Assembly: GCA_963837105.1 (NCBI GenBank)
Contig: CAWIMG010000039.1
Span: 62,001-126,000, forward strand
Origin: UBA9676 sp963837105
GTDB lineage: Bacteria > Actinomycetota > Actinomycetes > Streptosporangiales > Streptosporangiaceae
Length of the DNA: 64,000 nucleotides
Direction: 5' to 3'
Shown here: one piece after another, positions 24,801 to 32,590 of the stretch
How the letters are laid out: every line of letters begins with the position of its first letter
How positions within the stretch are numbered: position 1 is the stretch's first letter
Notes under the pieces: model-generated
The model's input: the letters and a program-made list of their open reading frames with translations, nothing else
The model's database searches: none
Told to the model about the DNA's origin: nothing
Made by a program: the position numbers and the translations under genes

Positions 24801-24996
24801 GTCCCGGGAGGCGGTGGCCCTCGCCGACGACACCGACTCACTGGCGCTCCAAGCCGATGCCCGCCTCGGGCTCACGCACGTGCTGCGCTCGCTCGGCCGT
24901 AGCGGTCCGGCTGAGCGAACTCTTGCTGAGGCGATCGATCTGTACCAACGCAAGGGGGCAGTCGCCGCCATCGCACAGGCGAAAGCTGCCGCATAA
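21898..24996 (+). CDS. Class III adenylate/guanylate cyclase with STAND ATPase and TPR repeats
   Basis: ATG at 21898 gives 1032 residues; the frame upstream is antisense to the small peptide gene. Residues 1-190 are a class III cyclase domain with metal-binding Asp17 (FADMVGST) and Asp61 (GDAVMAVFG), Lys57 and Asp132 for the purine, and Asn135/Arg139 (VNLAARLE) for the transition state, all present. Residues 200-480 are a AAA/STAND ATPase with Walker A GSAGVGKS (230-237) and a Walker B-like VAVFEDIHWAEP. The rest is TPR-like helical repeat. Such proteins couple signal binding to cyclic-nucleotide synthesis. Unlike its paralogue at 26591 it has no zinc ribbon. Divergent from the small peptide/oxidase operon. 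Confidence 0.9.
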   Translation: MTFSGERRKTVTALFADMVGSTALGESLDPEPLRQLMVRYFELMAGAIRRHGGTVEKFIGDAVMAVFGVPRAHEDDALRAVRAAAEMRDALDELNLEFARDWEVTVAIRVGVNTGEVMTGLPTVNQSLAVGDAVNLAARLEQAAEPGQILIGEQTRALLGDAVRADELPPLSVKGKREPVRAWRLLELMPARPRELDPNLVGRGPELDQLEGWFRTVIDQRTCAAITVVGSAGVGKSRLTREFLHGLADRATVVEGHCVPYGVGVTFWPVNEAIRRAAGIGQRTGTSQARRRIAALLDGMADGELIAPRIQSLLGLRRAAPGLQETFWAVRRLFEHMAGRGPLVAVFEDIHWAEPTLLDLFEYLVDRAHAAPVLLVFVARPDLLEARPGWLSGKPNAHRLSLGSLSAAETDRLIRQLLLLRGARLADEPRERIAALAEGNPLFVGESVRMLIDAGVVRTAEPGWSVPGGLAQIAIPPTIRALLAARLDQLEPEERLVAECAAVAGRIFSWGLVTALVPAEVRPRVAGHLQALTRKEFITPDLSNLPEDDAFRFTHALLRDVTYQEIPKSARSQLHEQTAEWLAQRMGKRAGEYDEIIGYHLEQACRALTELGPTSDAAQALGRQASARLDSAAARAFASEDMPGTVSLLSRAVALLPDKDSGRLALLPRLAFALIETGDFRRLARVIEEISLLADAIGDGQALAMAGVLEQWMRLYTDPDRRPAQARDAVHGAISTFEAVGDDYGLAKAWSLLGFANNVSARFADAEMAWARAAVHARRAGERRDELDAITWGLIGSWLGPTPVEAALARADRLLEQAQGDRKGMSGVLIMRALLTANLGRFDEARGMIAQAWSLCRDVGLTLWEAGPVTQAAGIVELLAGDAAAAETVLQTGAHKLREMGEAGWLSTALAWLAEAVYLQGRADQAYQHSEESEHFAGRGDVFSRVLWRSVRARVLADRGQTAEAERLSREAVALADDTDSLALQADARLGLTHVLRSLGRSGPAERTLAEAIDLYQRKGAVAAIAQAKAAA

Positions 24997-25188
24997 TTCG
25001 AGGCGGACCCCAGGGAGCGGTACACCAAGCCGACTGACCGCGGCCCTATGTGCCACTCCGAGCCCGACCACTTGCTCCGCAACCGTGCCTTGGCTGCACA
25101 GATCACCACTTCTGCGGGCCGCCCACTTGCCAGAGCCTGACTGTGCCGCCGTCCATATCGAACGCCTCTTCGCGCGTCTGGCGCCGGA

Positions 25189-25533
25189 ATGTCGACCACG
25201 CTCTGCGATCAGCACCAGTCCCGGGCGCACTGGGGCATCGGCCGCAACGAGGAGGGCCCCGGCACCGTCTCGGTGATCAACGGCGCCACCTGCAACGGCA
25301 CCAACCACACCGGCTGCGGCCAGACCCCGGCGACGGCCCCGGCCGGGTTCGGTGCCATCGGCGTGGCCCTCGACCCTGCAAACCGGACCGCCGTCGTGAC
25401 CAACATCGAAGACACCCAGCCGAAGTTCCCGGCCGGGCGCGCGCCCAGCGCCGTAACCATCGACCTGGCGGCCGCAATGATCTACACATCTAACGGCGAT
25501 AACACCGTCTCGATCATCCCCGCAACCGGATAA
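25189..25533 (+). pseudogene. Fragment of a YVTN-type beta-propeller protein
   Basis: The 114-residue frame contains GTVSVINGATCNGTNHTGCG, then GAIGVALDPANRTAVVTNIE and MIYTSNGDNTVSIIPATG. These are repeats of the YVTN/YncE beta-propeller type (xxTVSVINGATCN, IGVAVDPATxTVYVTN). A complete propeller needs about seven blades; here there are about two, with no signal peptide and an unrelated start. It is probably a remnant left by deletion. The stretches on both sides (24997-25188 and 25534-25764) hold no gene; 25584-25620 resembles the flank of the tRNA relic at 20590-20625. Confidence 0.65.
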
Positions 25534-25764
25534 GACGGACGCAGCCCTGGCGACCGCCGACTGGGCCGCCAGTGGCACGATCCTGTAGCGGCAAATGCGG
25601 GCCTGACCTGGTGCAACAGCCGTTTCGCGGCCAAGAACTGAGACAAGAGCCTCCCAGGCAGATCCTTGTCAGGACCGCTGGCTTAGGAGGAATATGGGCC
25701 AGGCACGTGGGTTAAGGCGAATGTGACACCTTCCCGGGGTGCAGAGGCAAGGAGGGGTGCCCGG

Positions 25765-26496
25765 ATGCTGATCGCCATTCTTAACCAGTCCACCCTGGTG
25801 ACCAATGATGAGGCCATGGCGATGACCCAGGCGGTCGCCAGCCAGGTCCGGCTGGACGCCGCCCCGCTGTGGGACCGGTCGCCGGCGGCGGTGGTGTTCT
25901 ACACCGACCCAGCCGCGGTCCCGGCGGCCGCGCACGGGATAGCGATCGTGGACACGATCCAGAACCAGCCGCAGGGCGTGCTCGGCTTCCACACCGAGGA
26001 CCAGGGCGGCAAGCTGTGGGGCGTGGTCGCGGCCAAGCCCGAGCTGGACAACGGGGCCCAGGTGACGACCGGCGACTGGAGCGTGTCGAGCGTGCTGTCG
26101 CACGAGGTGCTGGAGATGTTCGTCGATCCCAACTGCAACCTGTGGGCCAGCGACGGCAAGGCGTCGGCCTACAGTTTCGAGGTCTGTGACCCGGTCGAGG
26201 CGCCCAGCTATGTGGTCAGCGGCGTCTCGGTATCGAACTTCATCACCCCATCCTGGTTCGACCCGCTGGCCCCGCCCGGTGCCCAGTTCGACAAGCTGGG
26301 CCACCTCACCGCGCCCTTCACCATCCTCAAGGGCGGCTACGTGGTGTATGAGTCGGCCGGCCAGCAGCAGCAGAAGTACGGCGACGACTTCCCCGGCTGG
26401 CGCAAGGAGATGAAGGGCGGCCCGATGGCGCGCACCCGCCGGCGGCTGGCCCAGGCCCACTATGGCGGAGTCGCCCAGGCTCACTATGGCGGATGA
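25765..26496 (+). CDS. Unrecognised protein with HExxE motif and repeated C-terminal tail
   Basis: ATG at 25765 behind AAGGAGG gives 243 residues. I do not recognise a named family. The sequence alternates strands and loops; SHEVLEMFVDP (His113, Glu114, Glu117, Asp121) followed by SFEVCDPVEA (Glu139) looks like a metal-binding or protease-like centre, similar in form to gluzincin HExxx...E motifs but not a standard HExxH. No signal peptide is visible. The C-terminus after a basic MARTRRRLA stretch ends in two copies of AQAHYGG, encoded by a 24-bp tandem repeat. It lies between the beta-propeller fragment and the second cyclase, all rightward. Confidence 0.6.
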   Translation: MLIAILNQSTLVTNDEAMAMTQAVASQVRLDAAPLWDRSPAAVVFYTDPAAVPAAAHGIAIVDTIQNQPQGVLGFHTEDQGGKLWGVVAAKPELDNGAQVTTGDWSVSSVLSHEVLEMFVDPNCNLWASDGKASAYSFEVCDPVEAPSYVVSGVSVSNFITPSWFDPLAPPGAQFDKLGHLTAPFTILKGGYVVYESAGQQQQKYGDDFPGWRKEMKGGPMARTRRRLAQAHYGGVAQAHYGG

Positions 26497-26590
26497 TGCG
26501 CTCCCACCTAAGGTTTGTGAATTCACGCTATCAGCGGCGCCGCTGGGCTCTGCGGTCCCTGCCTTGCTGACGGTCGGGCCCTAGGCGGCT

Positions 26591-29500
26591 GTGGTGGCTG
26601 CGTGTCCTGCATGTGGGCAGGTGAACCCGGAGATCGCACGGTATTGCCTGGCGTGCGGCGTGCTGATCGAACAGGAGGCCGACCGGCCGGCCGAGGAACG
26701 CAAGACGATCACAGTCCTGTTTTGCGATCTGGTTGGGTTCACCGCTGCCTCCGATCATGCTGATCCGGAGGACGTGCGGGCCCGGATCCGCCCTTATCAC
26801 GCTCGGCTGCGGCGGGAGGTGGAGGGGTTCGGCGGGACAGTGGAGAAGTTCATCGGCGACGCGGTGATGGCGGTGTTCGGCGCGCCGCTGGCCCATGAGG
26901 ATGATCCGGAGCGGGCGGTGCGGGCGGGTTTGCGCATCTTGGAAGCGATCGCCGATCTGAACGATGAGGACCCGGAACTCAGCTTGGCGGTGCGGGTCGG
27001 GGTGGAGTCGGGGGAGGCATTGGTGGCGCTGGATGCGCGTCCCGAGCGAGGGGAGGGCATGGTCGCAGGCGATGTGGTGAACACGGCGTCGCGGCTGCAG
27101 GGGGCAGCGCCGGTGGGCGGGGTGCTGGTAGGGCGGGGGACGTACGCGGCGACCCGCCAGGTGTTCGACTACCAGCCGCTGGCGCCGGTGGTGCTGAAGG
27201 GCAAGGCCGAGCCAGTGGCGGTGTTCCAGGCGCTGGCGCCGCTGGCCCGGTTCGGCGCTGACCTGACCCGGTCCCTCGGCACGCCGATGGTGGGCCGCCA
27301 GATCGACCTCGGCATTGTCACCGGCGCATTCCAAAAGGCGGTGCAGGAATCGACGGTGCAGCTGGTGGTGGTGGCGGGGGAGCCGGGGGTGGGCAAGTCA
27401 CGGTTGGTTGCCGAGCTGCGCTCGTTTGTTGATTCGTGGCCGGAGCTGGTCCGATGGCGCCTGGGCCGGTGCCTGCCCTATGGGGACGGGATCACGTTCT
27501 GGGCGCTGGGGGAGATCGCCAAGGCGGAGGCGGGGATTTTGGAAACCGACCCTCCGCAGGTGGCTGCCGCAAAGATCGACGCGATGATCCCCGACGACGC
27601 GCCGGACGCGCCGTGGCTGAGAGCGCGGTTGCGGCCCTTGGCCGGGCTGCCGGCCCCGGAGGCGGCCCTGGCGGAGAACTTTGCGGCGTGGCGGGCGTTT
27701 GTGGAGCTGCTGGCCGAGGGCCGTCCGTCGGTGCTGGTGTTTGAAGATTTGCACTGGGCCGATGGGGCACTGCTGGACTTTGTGGAACAGCTGGCGGACT
27801 ACGCAGAAGGAGTTCCGCTGCTGCTCCTGGGCACGGCCCGCCCGGAACTGTATGAGCGGGCAGCCAGCTGGGCAGCCTCGGTGCGCAACGTGGCCCGGGT
27901 GAACCTGCGGGCTTTGACCGCGGCGGAGACCGCGCGGCTGGTCTCTAGCCTGCTGGGCACGGCGGAACTGCCCGCCGAGGTGCAGCAGGCGATCTGGGAC
28001 CGCGCCGGCGGCAACCCGCTGTACGCGGAGGAGTTCGTGCGCTTGCTCAAGGACCAGAAGATCCTGCGGCAGGCGGGTACTGGATGGGACATCGACACCC
28101 ATGCAGAGATTCCGTTGCCGCCGGGCGTGCATGGGCTGATCGCGGCGCGGCTCGACACCCTTGGCTCAGCTCGCAAACGGATACTGCAAGACGCCGCGGT
28201 TGTAGGCCAGGTCTTCTGGGCCGGCGCTGTCACCGAGATGGGAAACCAAGACCAAGCGCAGGTGCAGGCTGTGTTGCACGAGCTGGCGCGCAAGGAGCTG
28301 ATCAACCCGGCGCGGCGCTCGTCGATGGCGGGCCAGGCCGAGTACTCCTTCACCCATGCGCTGATCCGTGATGTCTGCTATACGCAGATCCCGCGGCCCG
28401 ACCGCGCCCAGCGTCACTGCCGGGCGGCGGCCTGGATCGAGCGGATGGCCAGGGACCGGGCCGCCGATCACGCCGAGATCCTGGCCGCTCACTACACCAC
28501 TGCGCTGGAACTGGCGCAGGCGGCCAAGGATCCGCAGGCCGGGGAGCTTGCCACCAGCGCGGCTCACTACCAGATGCTAGCCGGGGACAGGGCCACGGGC
28601 ATCGACGTGGCAGCAGGCGAACGCCACTACGCCAAGGCACTGGCCCTGACCGGGCCAGATCACCCCGATCGCGCCGAACTGCTGGTCCGCTATGGTGAGG
28701 CCCTGCGCCTGCGGGCCCGGTTCCGCGAAGCGGCAGCCGCCTTCGAGCAAGCGATCGCGGCGTTCGAAGCCGATGGGGATGTCCGCAGGGCTGCCATGGC
28801 GACAAGCCGGTACTCGATGCTCCTTCACCGGCTCGGTGACCGCCGGTACCCCGATGCCGCGGACAGGGCGCTGCAGACTCTGGAGCCACTCGGGCCCTCC
28901 CCCGAACTGGCGGAGGCGCTGGCCGACCGCGCCGCGGCAAGCTTCCTGTCCGGCCAGCAGGCAGAAGCGGCTGCCCTTGCCGAGCGCGCGGTAGAACTCG
29001 CAGCTGAACTCGGCCTTCCGGTGCCGGCGCGAGCGCTCGGGTTCCGCGGCTGCGCCCGGTTCGCACTCGGCCAGGCGGCAGGACTTGATGACCTGCGCCG
29101 CGCGCTGCAGGTCGCAACCACTCAGGGCCTTGGACGCGAGGCAGCCGTGCTCTATTACAACCTCGGTGCATCCCTCGTCCGGGCTCAGGGACCACGAGCA
29201 GTGTGGGAGCTAGCCCAGCAGGGCACCGCCTTTGCCCAGCGGCATGGGATCGCGGAGTGGGTGCCGCTGCTCGAAGGCACCGCCGTTGAGGCAATGGCCG
29301 ACCTGGGCCTGATCGAGCAGGCCCGGACTCTCATGGCAACTGCCCTCAGCCATGTTGCCGCAGAGGACTGGATGGGCCAAGTGGATCTGCGCTCTGCTGA
29401 GGCTCGAATCCAGGCCCGCCGCGGCGAGCTGTCCCACAGCGGTCTCATGGACTGGATCCAGCAGACGGTGGCGAAAGCACGGGAGCTGGGCGAACCGCAA

Positions 29501-30043
29501 TACCTGGGCGGGCTCCTCGCAATCGCCGCAATAGCCTGGACTGCCGTCGGGGAAGCTCGCACCGCCGCTCCCCTGCTTACCGAACTGGAACAAGTACCCA
29601 ACGTCCGGCACACGCTGGACTACCTGCGGAGCCTCCCCGACCTGGTACGGGTCGCCATTGCGGCGGGTGAGCCGGAACTCGGGGCGCGGCTCGCCGATGG
29701 TCTCGAACCGGTGTATCAGCTCGATCAGCATGCGGCAGTGACCGCCAGCGCCCTGCTCGCCGAGCAGCACGGCGAGCATACTGAGGCCGCCGCCTTGTTT
29801 GCCGACGTGGCCGGGCGGTGGGAGCGATTCGAGGTGCGGTGGGAGCAGGCGCAGGCGCTGCTAGGGCAGGGCCGCTGCCTGCTCGCCCTCGGCCGGCCCA
29901 CCGAGGCCGGGAAGCCGCTGCATGCGGCGCGAAATATCCTCGCCTCACTCGGTACCAACCCCGTCCTCGCCGACGCCAACCGCCTGCTGGCGATGGTGAC
30001 AGCACCCAGCACAGAGGAATCGGTGCCTGCAGACGATGGGTGA
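26591..30043 (+). CDS. Zinc-ribbon class III cyclase with STAND ATPase and TPR repeats
   Basis: 1150 residues from GTG. Residues 5-23 form a zinc ribbon (CPACG and CLACG). The cyclase domain (about 35-215) has Asp46 (FCDLVGFT), Lys86 and Asp90 (VEKFIGDAVMA), Asp161, Asn164 and Arg168 (GDVVNTASRLQ), a complete catalytic set. Walker A GEPGVGKS is at 263-270, a Walker B-like VLVFEDLHWADG follows, then ATPase helical domains and TPR-like repeats to the C-terminus. It ends with an 8-bp overlap (ATGGGTGA) onto the MFS start codon, so it was translationally coupled to the transporter. Of four related genes or relics in this window it is one of two complete ones. Confidence 0.92.
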   Translation: MVAACPACGQVNPEIARYCLACGVLIEQEADRPAEERKTITVLFCDLVGFTAASDHADPEDVRARIRPYHARLRREVEGFGGTVEKFIGDAVMAVFGAPLAHEDDPERAVRAGLRILEAIADLNDEDPELSLAVRVGVESGEALVALDARPERGEGMVAGDVVNTASRLQGAAPVGGVLVGRGTYAATRQVFDYQPLAPVVLKGKAEPVAVFQALAPLARFGADLTRSLGTPMVGRQIDLGIVTGAFQKAVQESTVQLVVVAGEPGVGKSRLVAELRSFVDSWPELVRWRLGRCLPYGDGITFWALGEIAKAEAGILETDPPQVAAAKIDAMIPDDAPDAPWLRARLRPLAGLPAPEAALAENFAAWRAFVELLAEGRPSVLVFEDLHWADGALLDFVEQLADYAEGVPLLLLGTARPELYERAASWAASVRNVARVNLRALTAAETARLVSSLLGTAELPAEVQQAIWDRAGGNPLYAEEFVRLLKDQKILRQAGTGWDIDTHAEIPLPPGVHGLIAARLDTLGSARKRILQDAAVVGQVFWAGAVTEMGNQDQAQVQAVLHELARKELINPARRSSMAGQAEYSFTHALIRDVCYTQIPRPDRAQRHCRAAAWIERMARDRAADHAEILAAHYTTALELAQAAKDPQAGELATSAAHYQMLAGDRATGIDVAAGERHYAKALALTGPDHPDRAELLVRYGEALRLRARFREAAAAFEQAIAAFEADGDVRRAAMATSRYSMLLHRLGDRRYPDAADRALQTLEPLGPSPELAEALADRAAASFLSGQQAEAAALAERAVELAAELGLPVPARALGFRGCARFALGQAAGLDDLRRALQVATTQGLGREAAVLYYNLGASLVRAQGPRAVWELAQQGTAFAQRHGIAEWVPLLEGTAVEAMADLGLIEQARTLMATALSHVAAEDWMGQVDLRSAEARIQARRGELSHSGLMDWIQQTVAKARELGEPQYLGGLLAIAAIAWTAVGEARTAAPLLTELEQVPNVRHTLDYLRSLPDLVRVAIAAGEPELGARLADGLEPVYQLDQHAAVTASALLAEQHGEHTEAAALFADVAGRWERFEVRWEQAQALLGQGRCLLALGRPTEAGKPLHAARNILASLGTNPVLADANRLLAMVTAPSTEESVPADDG

Positions 30044-30357
30044 GAAGACGGTCCGGGCGTATCGAGACGTCCTGGCCGTCCCTGGCGCCCGCGCACTGAT
30101 TGGGGCTGTCGCCGCTTCGCAAGTCGGCAACTGGCTGTACAGCGCCGCGCTGCTCGGATACGTGTATGGCGCGACGCGCTCGGCCGGCTGGGTGGGTGCC
30201 GCGACGATCTGCCGGTTTCTCCCGCTTGTGCTGCTTGGCCCATTCGGGGGGGCCGTCGCTGACCGCTTTCCACGGCGCACCATCTTGCTGGCCGGTGACG
30301 CGCTGCGCATGCTGCTCATGACTGCCCTGGCTGCGACGGTCGCAAGCGCGGGCCCCG
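30018..30357 (+). repeat. 340-bp direct repeat, copy B
   Basis: Matches 15755-16094 at a constant offset with one visible difference (C at 30077). Copy B covers the last codons of the complete cyclase and the first part of the MFS gene. Identity stops abruptly after GGGCCCCG at 30357. Confidence 0.93.
30036..30356 (+). pseudogene. Truncated MFS gene head, first 107 codons
   Basis: The frame begins identically to the intact MFS gene at 15773 through TALAATVASAGP, covering about three membrane helices, then changes to unrelated sequence. The membrane core and the cyclic-nucleotide-binding domain are lost. The frame happens to stay open into the aldolase gene, giving a possible 457-residue readthrough product, but the aldolase has its own start. 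A palindromic repeat lies directly after the break. Confidence 0.85.
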
Positions 30358-30371
30358 GTCGCGGACGGTTC

Positions 30372-30436
30372 CGGCCAGCCCTGAACGGTAGGGCGCACGC
30401 TCCGGCGGCGTGCGTGCGTTTGTTCAGGGCCGTCCG
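30372..30436. repeat. Small palindromic repeat, copy 1
   Basis: Nested inverted repeats: outer GCCCTGAAC (30378-30386) and GTTCAGGGC (30422-30430), inner GCACGC (30395-30400) and GCGTGC (30408-30413) around TCCGGCG. The core and the GTTCAGGG flank recur at 35456-35500. Such a structure could be a REP-like or miniature mobile repeat. It sits exactly where the MFS copy is broken. Confidence 0.6.
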
Positions 30437-30503
30437 GCGGCGGTGGCCGCTGTTCGTGGACCGCATGCTCAGGCTCCTTTGCGGGGCTGCAAGGATGACA
30501 GGT

Positions 30504-31409
30504 ATGGACGCCATGCAACTGGAGAAGGTCCGCTCGGGTCGCGGGTTCTTCGCGGCGCTCGACCAGAGCGGCGGCAGCACCCCGAAGGCGCTGGCCGGGT
30601 ACGGGATCGACGAGAGCCGGTACACCTCCGAGGAGGAGATGTTCGACCTGGTCCACGCGATGCGGACACGGGTGATCACCGACCCGGCGTTCGGCGGCTC
30701 CCGCATCCTGGGGTCGATCTTGTTCGTGCAGACCATGGAGCGGGACATGCGTGGCGTCCCGACGGCGCGGTACCTGTGGGCCGAGAAGCGGGTCGTCCCG
30801 TTCCTCAAGGTGGACACGGGGCTCGCGGCCGAGCAGAACGGTGTGCGGTTGATGAAGCCGATCGACAGGCTCGACGAGTTGCTCGAGCAGGCGAACCGGC
30901 ACCGGATCTTCGGCACGAAAATGCGGTCGGTGATCAACGATGCCGATAAGGACGGGGTGGCCGCGATCGCCGATCAGCAGTTCGAGTACGGCGCGCGGAT
31001 CTCGGCCGCCGGGCTCGTCCCGATCCTGGAGCCCGAGGTCAGCATCGACAGCCCGCGCAAGGACGAAGCGGAGATGCTGCTCCGGGACGCGTTGCAGACT
31101 CACATCGAAGCGCTGCCCGGCGACGCCGCCGTCATGCTGAAACTGACCATCCCGACCCAGCCAGGCCTCTACGCCCGCCTCGCCGCCGACCCGCGGGTCC
31201 TGCGGGTGCTCGCCCTGTCCGGCGGTTACAGCCGCGACAAGGCGTGCGCGCTGCTGGCCAGGGACCCGAGCATGATCGCGAGTTTCTCCCGGGCACTGCT
31301 TGAGGGGCTGTCCGACCAGCAGACCGACGAGCAGTTCCACGCGCGGCTGGACGCCTCGATCGGGCGGATCTTCGACGCCTCCGTGCACAAGGTGCCGGCC
31401 GGCAGCTGA
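30504..31409 (+). CDS. Fructose-bisphosphate aldolase class I
   Basis: About 301 residues from ATG 30504 (ATG 30495 is an alternative). The N-terminus MDAMQLEKVRSGRGFFAALD with QSGGSTPKAL is the signature of the bacterial class I aldolase family found in Staphylococcus and actinobacteria. LKVDTGLAAEQNG, the Lys-containing VMLKLTIP (Schiff-base Lys region) and LALSGGYSRDKAC are present. It splits fructose-1,6-bisphosphate into triose phosphates without a metal. In actinobacteria it is often induced under hypoxia or slow growth. The frame upstream is fused with the MFS relic, but the aldolase domain is complete from 30504. Confidence 0.92.
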   Translation: MDAMQLEKVRSGRGFFAALDQSGGSTPKALAGYGIDESRYTSEEEMFDLVHAMRTRVITDPAFGGSRILGSILFVQTMERDMRGVPTARYLWAEKRVVPFLKVDTGLAAEQNGVRLMKPIDRLDELLEQANRHRIFGTKMRSVINDADKDGVAAIADQQFEYGARISAAGLVPILEPEVSIDSPRKDEAEMLLRDALQTHIEALPGDAAVMLKLTIPTQPGLYARLAADPRVLRVLALSGGYSRDKACALLARDPSMIASFSRALLEGLSDQQTDEQFHARLDASIGRIFDASVHKVPAGS

Positions 31410-31529
31410 GCGTTTCCCGCCTGGGGGCGAACCGGCGATCCGCCCTGGGATCATGCCCGTACGCCCGTCTGCTGCCTCAGCGCAGCGGTCAGCCTGGTGC
31501 GCCAGCGGTGCCGCTGCGAGGAGCGGGTG

Positions 31530-31925
31530 TCAGTTCTGCTGCCGGATCATCGCGACGAGCGCCGTCGCCGGTGAGACCAGCGCGTCGATGCCCCACGAGT
31601 GGTTGAAGAGCTCTTCGTTGGCTGGGTCGTTGACGCGGGCGATGACCCGCGGGACGTTGAAGTGCTTCTTGGCCAGGAGCGATATGACGAGGTTGTCCTC
31701 GTCGGACTGGGTGCAGGCGACCAGGGCATCGGCCCGGAGCGCCCCGGCGGCCTCGAGGGTCGATAGGACCAGCGGGTCCCCGGGCACGGCACGCAGGCTG
31801 GCCCTGGCGAGTGCGGATTCGCGCCCGGGCTCGGTGTCGATGACGGTGACCTCATCCCCGGCCCTGTGCAGCGCGTCCGCGACCTGCTCGGCGAGTCCCG
31901 CTCCACCGATCACGATGATCCGCAT
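31530..31925 (-). CDS. TrkA-N (RCK) domain protein
   Basis: 131 residues starting MRIIVIGGAGLAEQVADALH, a Rossmann GxGxxG-like nucleotide-binding loop, with TVIDTEPGRESAL at the end of strand 2 and LVACTQSDEDNLVISLLAKK typical of RCK domains. It has no C-terminal TrkA-C domain. The start overlaps the stop of the longer TrkA-type gene by one base (TAATG), so the two are probably subunits of one regulator that gates a K+ transporter in response to NAD(H) or ATP. No membrane TrkH partner is present in the window. Confidence 0.85.
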   Translation of the reverse strand: MRIIVIGGAGLAEQVADALHRAGDEVTVIDTEPGRESALARASLRAVPGDPLVLSTLEAAGALRADALVACTQSDEDNLVISLLAKKHFNVPRVIARVNDPANEELFNHSWGIDALVSPATALVAMIRQQN

Positions 31926-32581
31926 TATGACCACTTACCCCCGAGAAAGCTGCGCAGCCGCCCGAGCGAGCCCGCGGCGACGATGAAGGACAGGACGTCA
32001 CCGTCCTCCAGGAGCGTGGACGGCTCGGGGATGTTGGAGTGTCCCGCCCGGCTCAGTTCCACCACACCGATCTCGCCGGGCACGTTGAACTCCTCGACCC
32101 GCCGCCCGGTCAGGTAGCCGGGGAGCCTGGACCGCACCAGCAGCGTCTCGCCGTTGCCGAAGGTCTGATGTGGCTCGAGCGTGCGGTGGTGCAGCAGCTG
32201 GATCACCCGGTTGACGGTGGTCTGCACGGACCCGACGGTCGCTATGCCCAACTCGGTGTAGACCGGGGCATGAGCGGGATCGTGCAGACGCGCCAGGACG
32301 AAGGGCACCCGGTAGCTGTCGCGGGCCACCCGGGCGGCGACGATGTTGGCGCTGTCGTTGGGTGTGAGGGCAACAAACGCCTCCGCATGCGCGATCCCGG
32401 CCGCCTCCAGTACGCGCGGGCTGATGCCGTTCCCCGGCACGAACCGGCCGCGGAATCCCGCGGGCAGCCTGCGCTGGACGGTGTCGTCGATCTCGATGAC
32501 GGTGACCTTGTCGCCTTCCGCATCCAGCCTGGTCGCCAGCGCCCGGCCGGTTCTCCCACAGCCCGTGATCACGACTTGCAT
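31925..32581 (-). CDS. TrkA family protein with RCK-N and RCK-C domains
   Basis: 218 residues: ITGCGRTGRALATRLDAEGD nucleotide-binding loop, TVIEIDD, FVALTPNDSANIVAARVAR, then a C-terminal TrkA-C-like part (FGNGETLLVRSRLPGYLTGR, IGVVELSRAGHSNIPEPSTL, DGDVLSFIVAAG). It is the cytoplasmic regulator of K+ uptake or of another cation transporter. A strong AAGGAGG site lies just before its ATG, 9 bp after the P-type ATPase stop, so the ATPase and both TrkA-type proteins form one operon for cation balance. Confidence 0.9.
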   Translation of the reverse strand: MQVVITGCGRTGRALATRLDAEGDKVTVIEIDDTVQRRLPAGFRGRFVPGNGISPRVLEAAGIAHAEAFVALTPNDSANIVAARVARDSYRVPFVLARLHDPAHAPVYTELGIATVGSVQTTVNRVIQLLHHRTLEPHQTFGNGETLLVRSRLPGYLTGRRVEEFNVPGEIGVVELSRAGHSNIPEPSTLLEDGDVLSFIVAAGSLGRLRSFLGGKWS

Positions 32582-32590
32582 GGATCCTCC

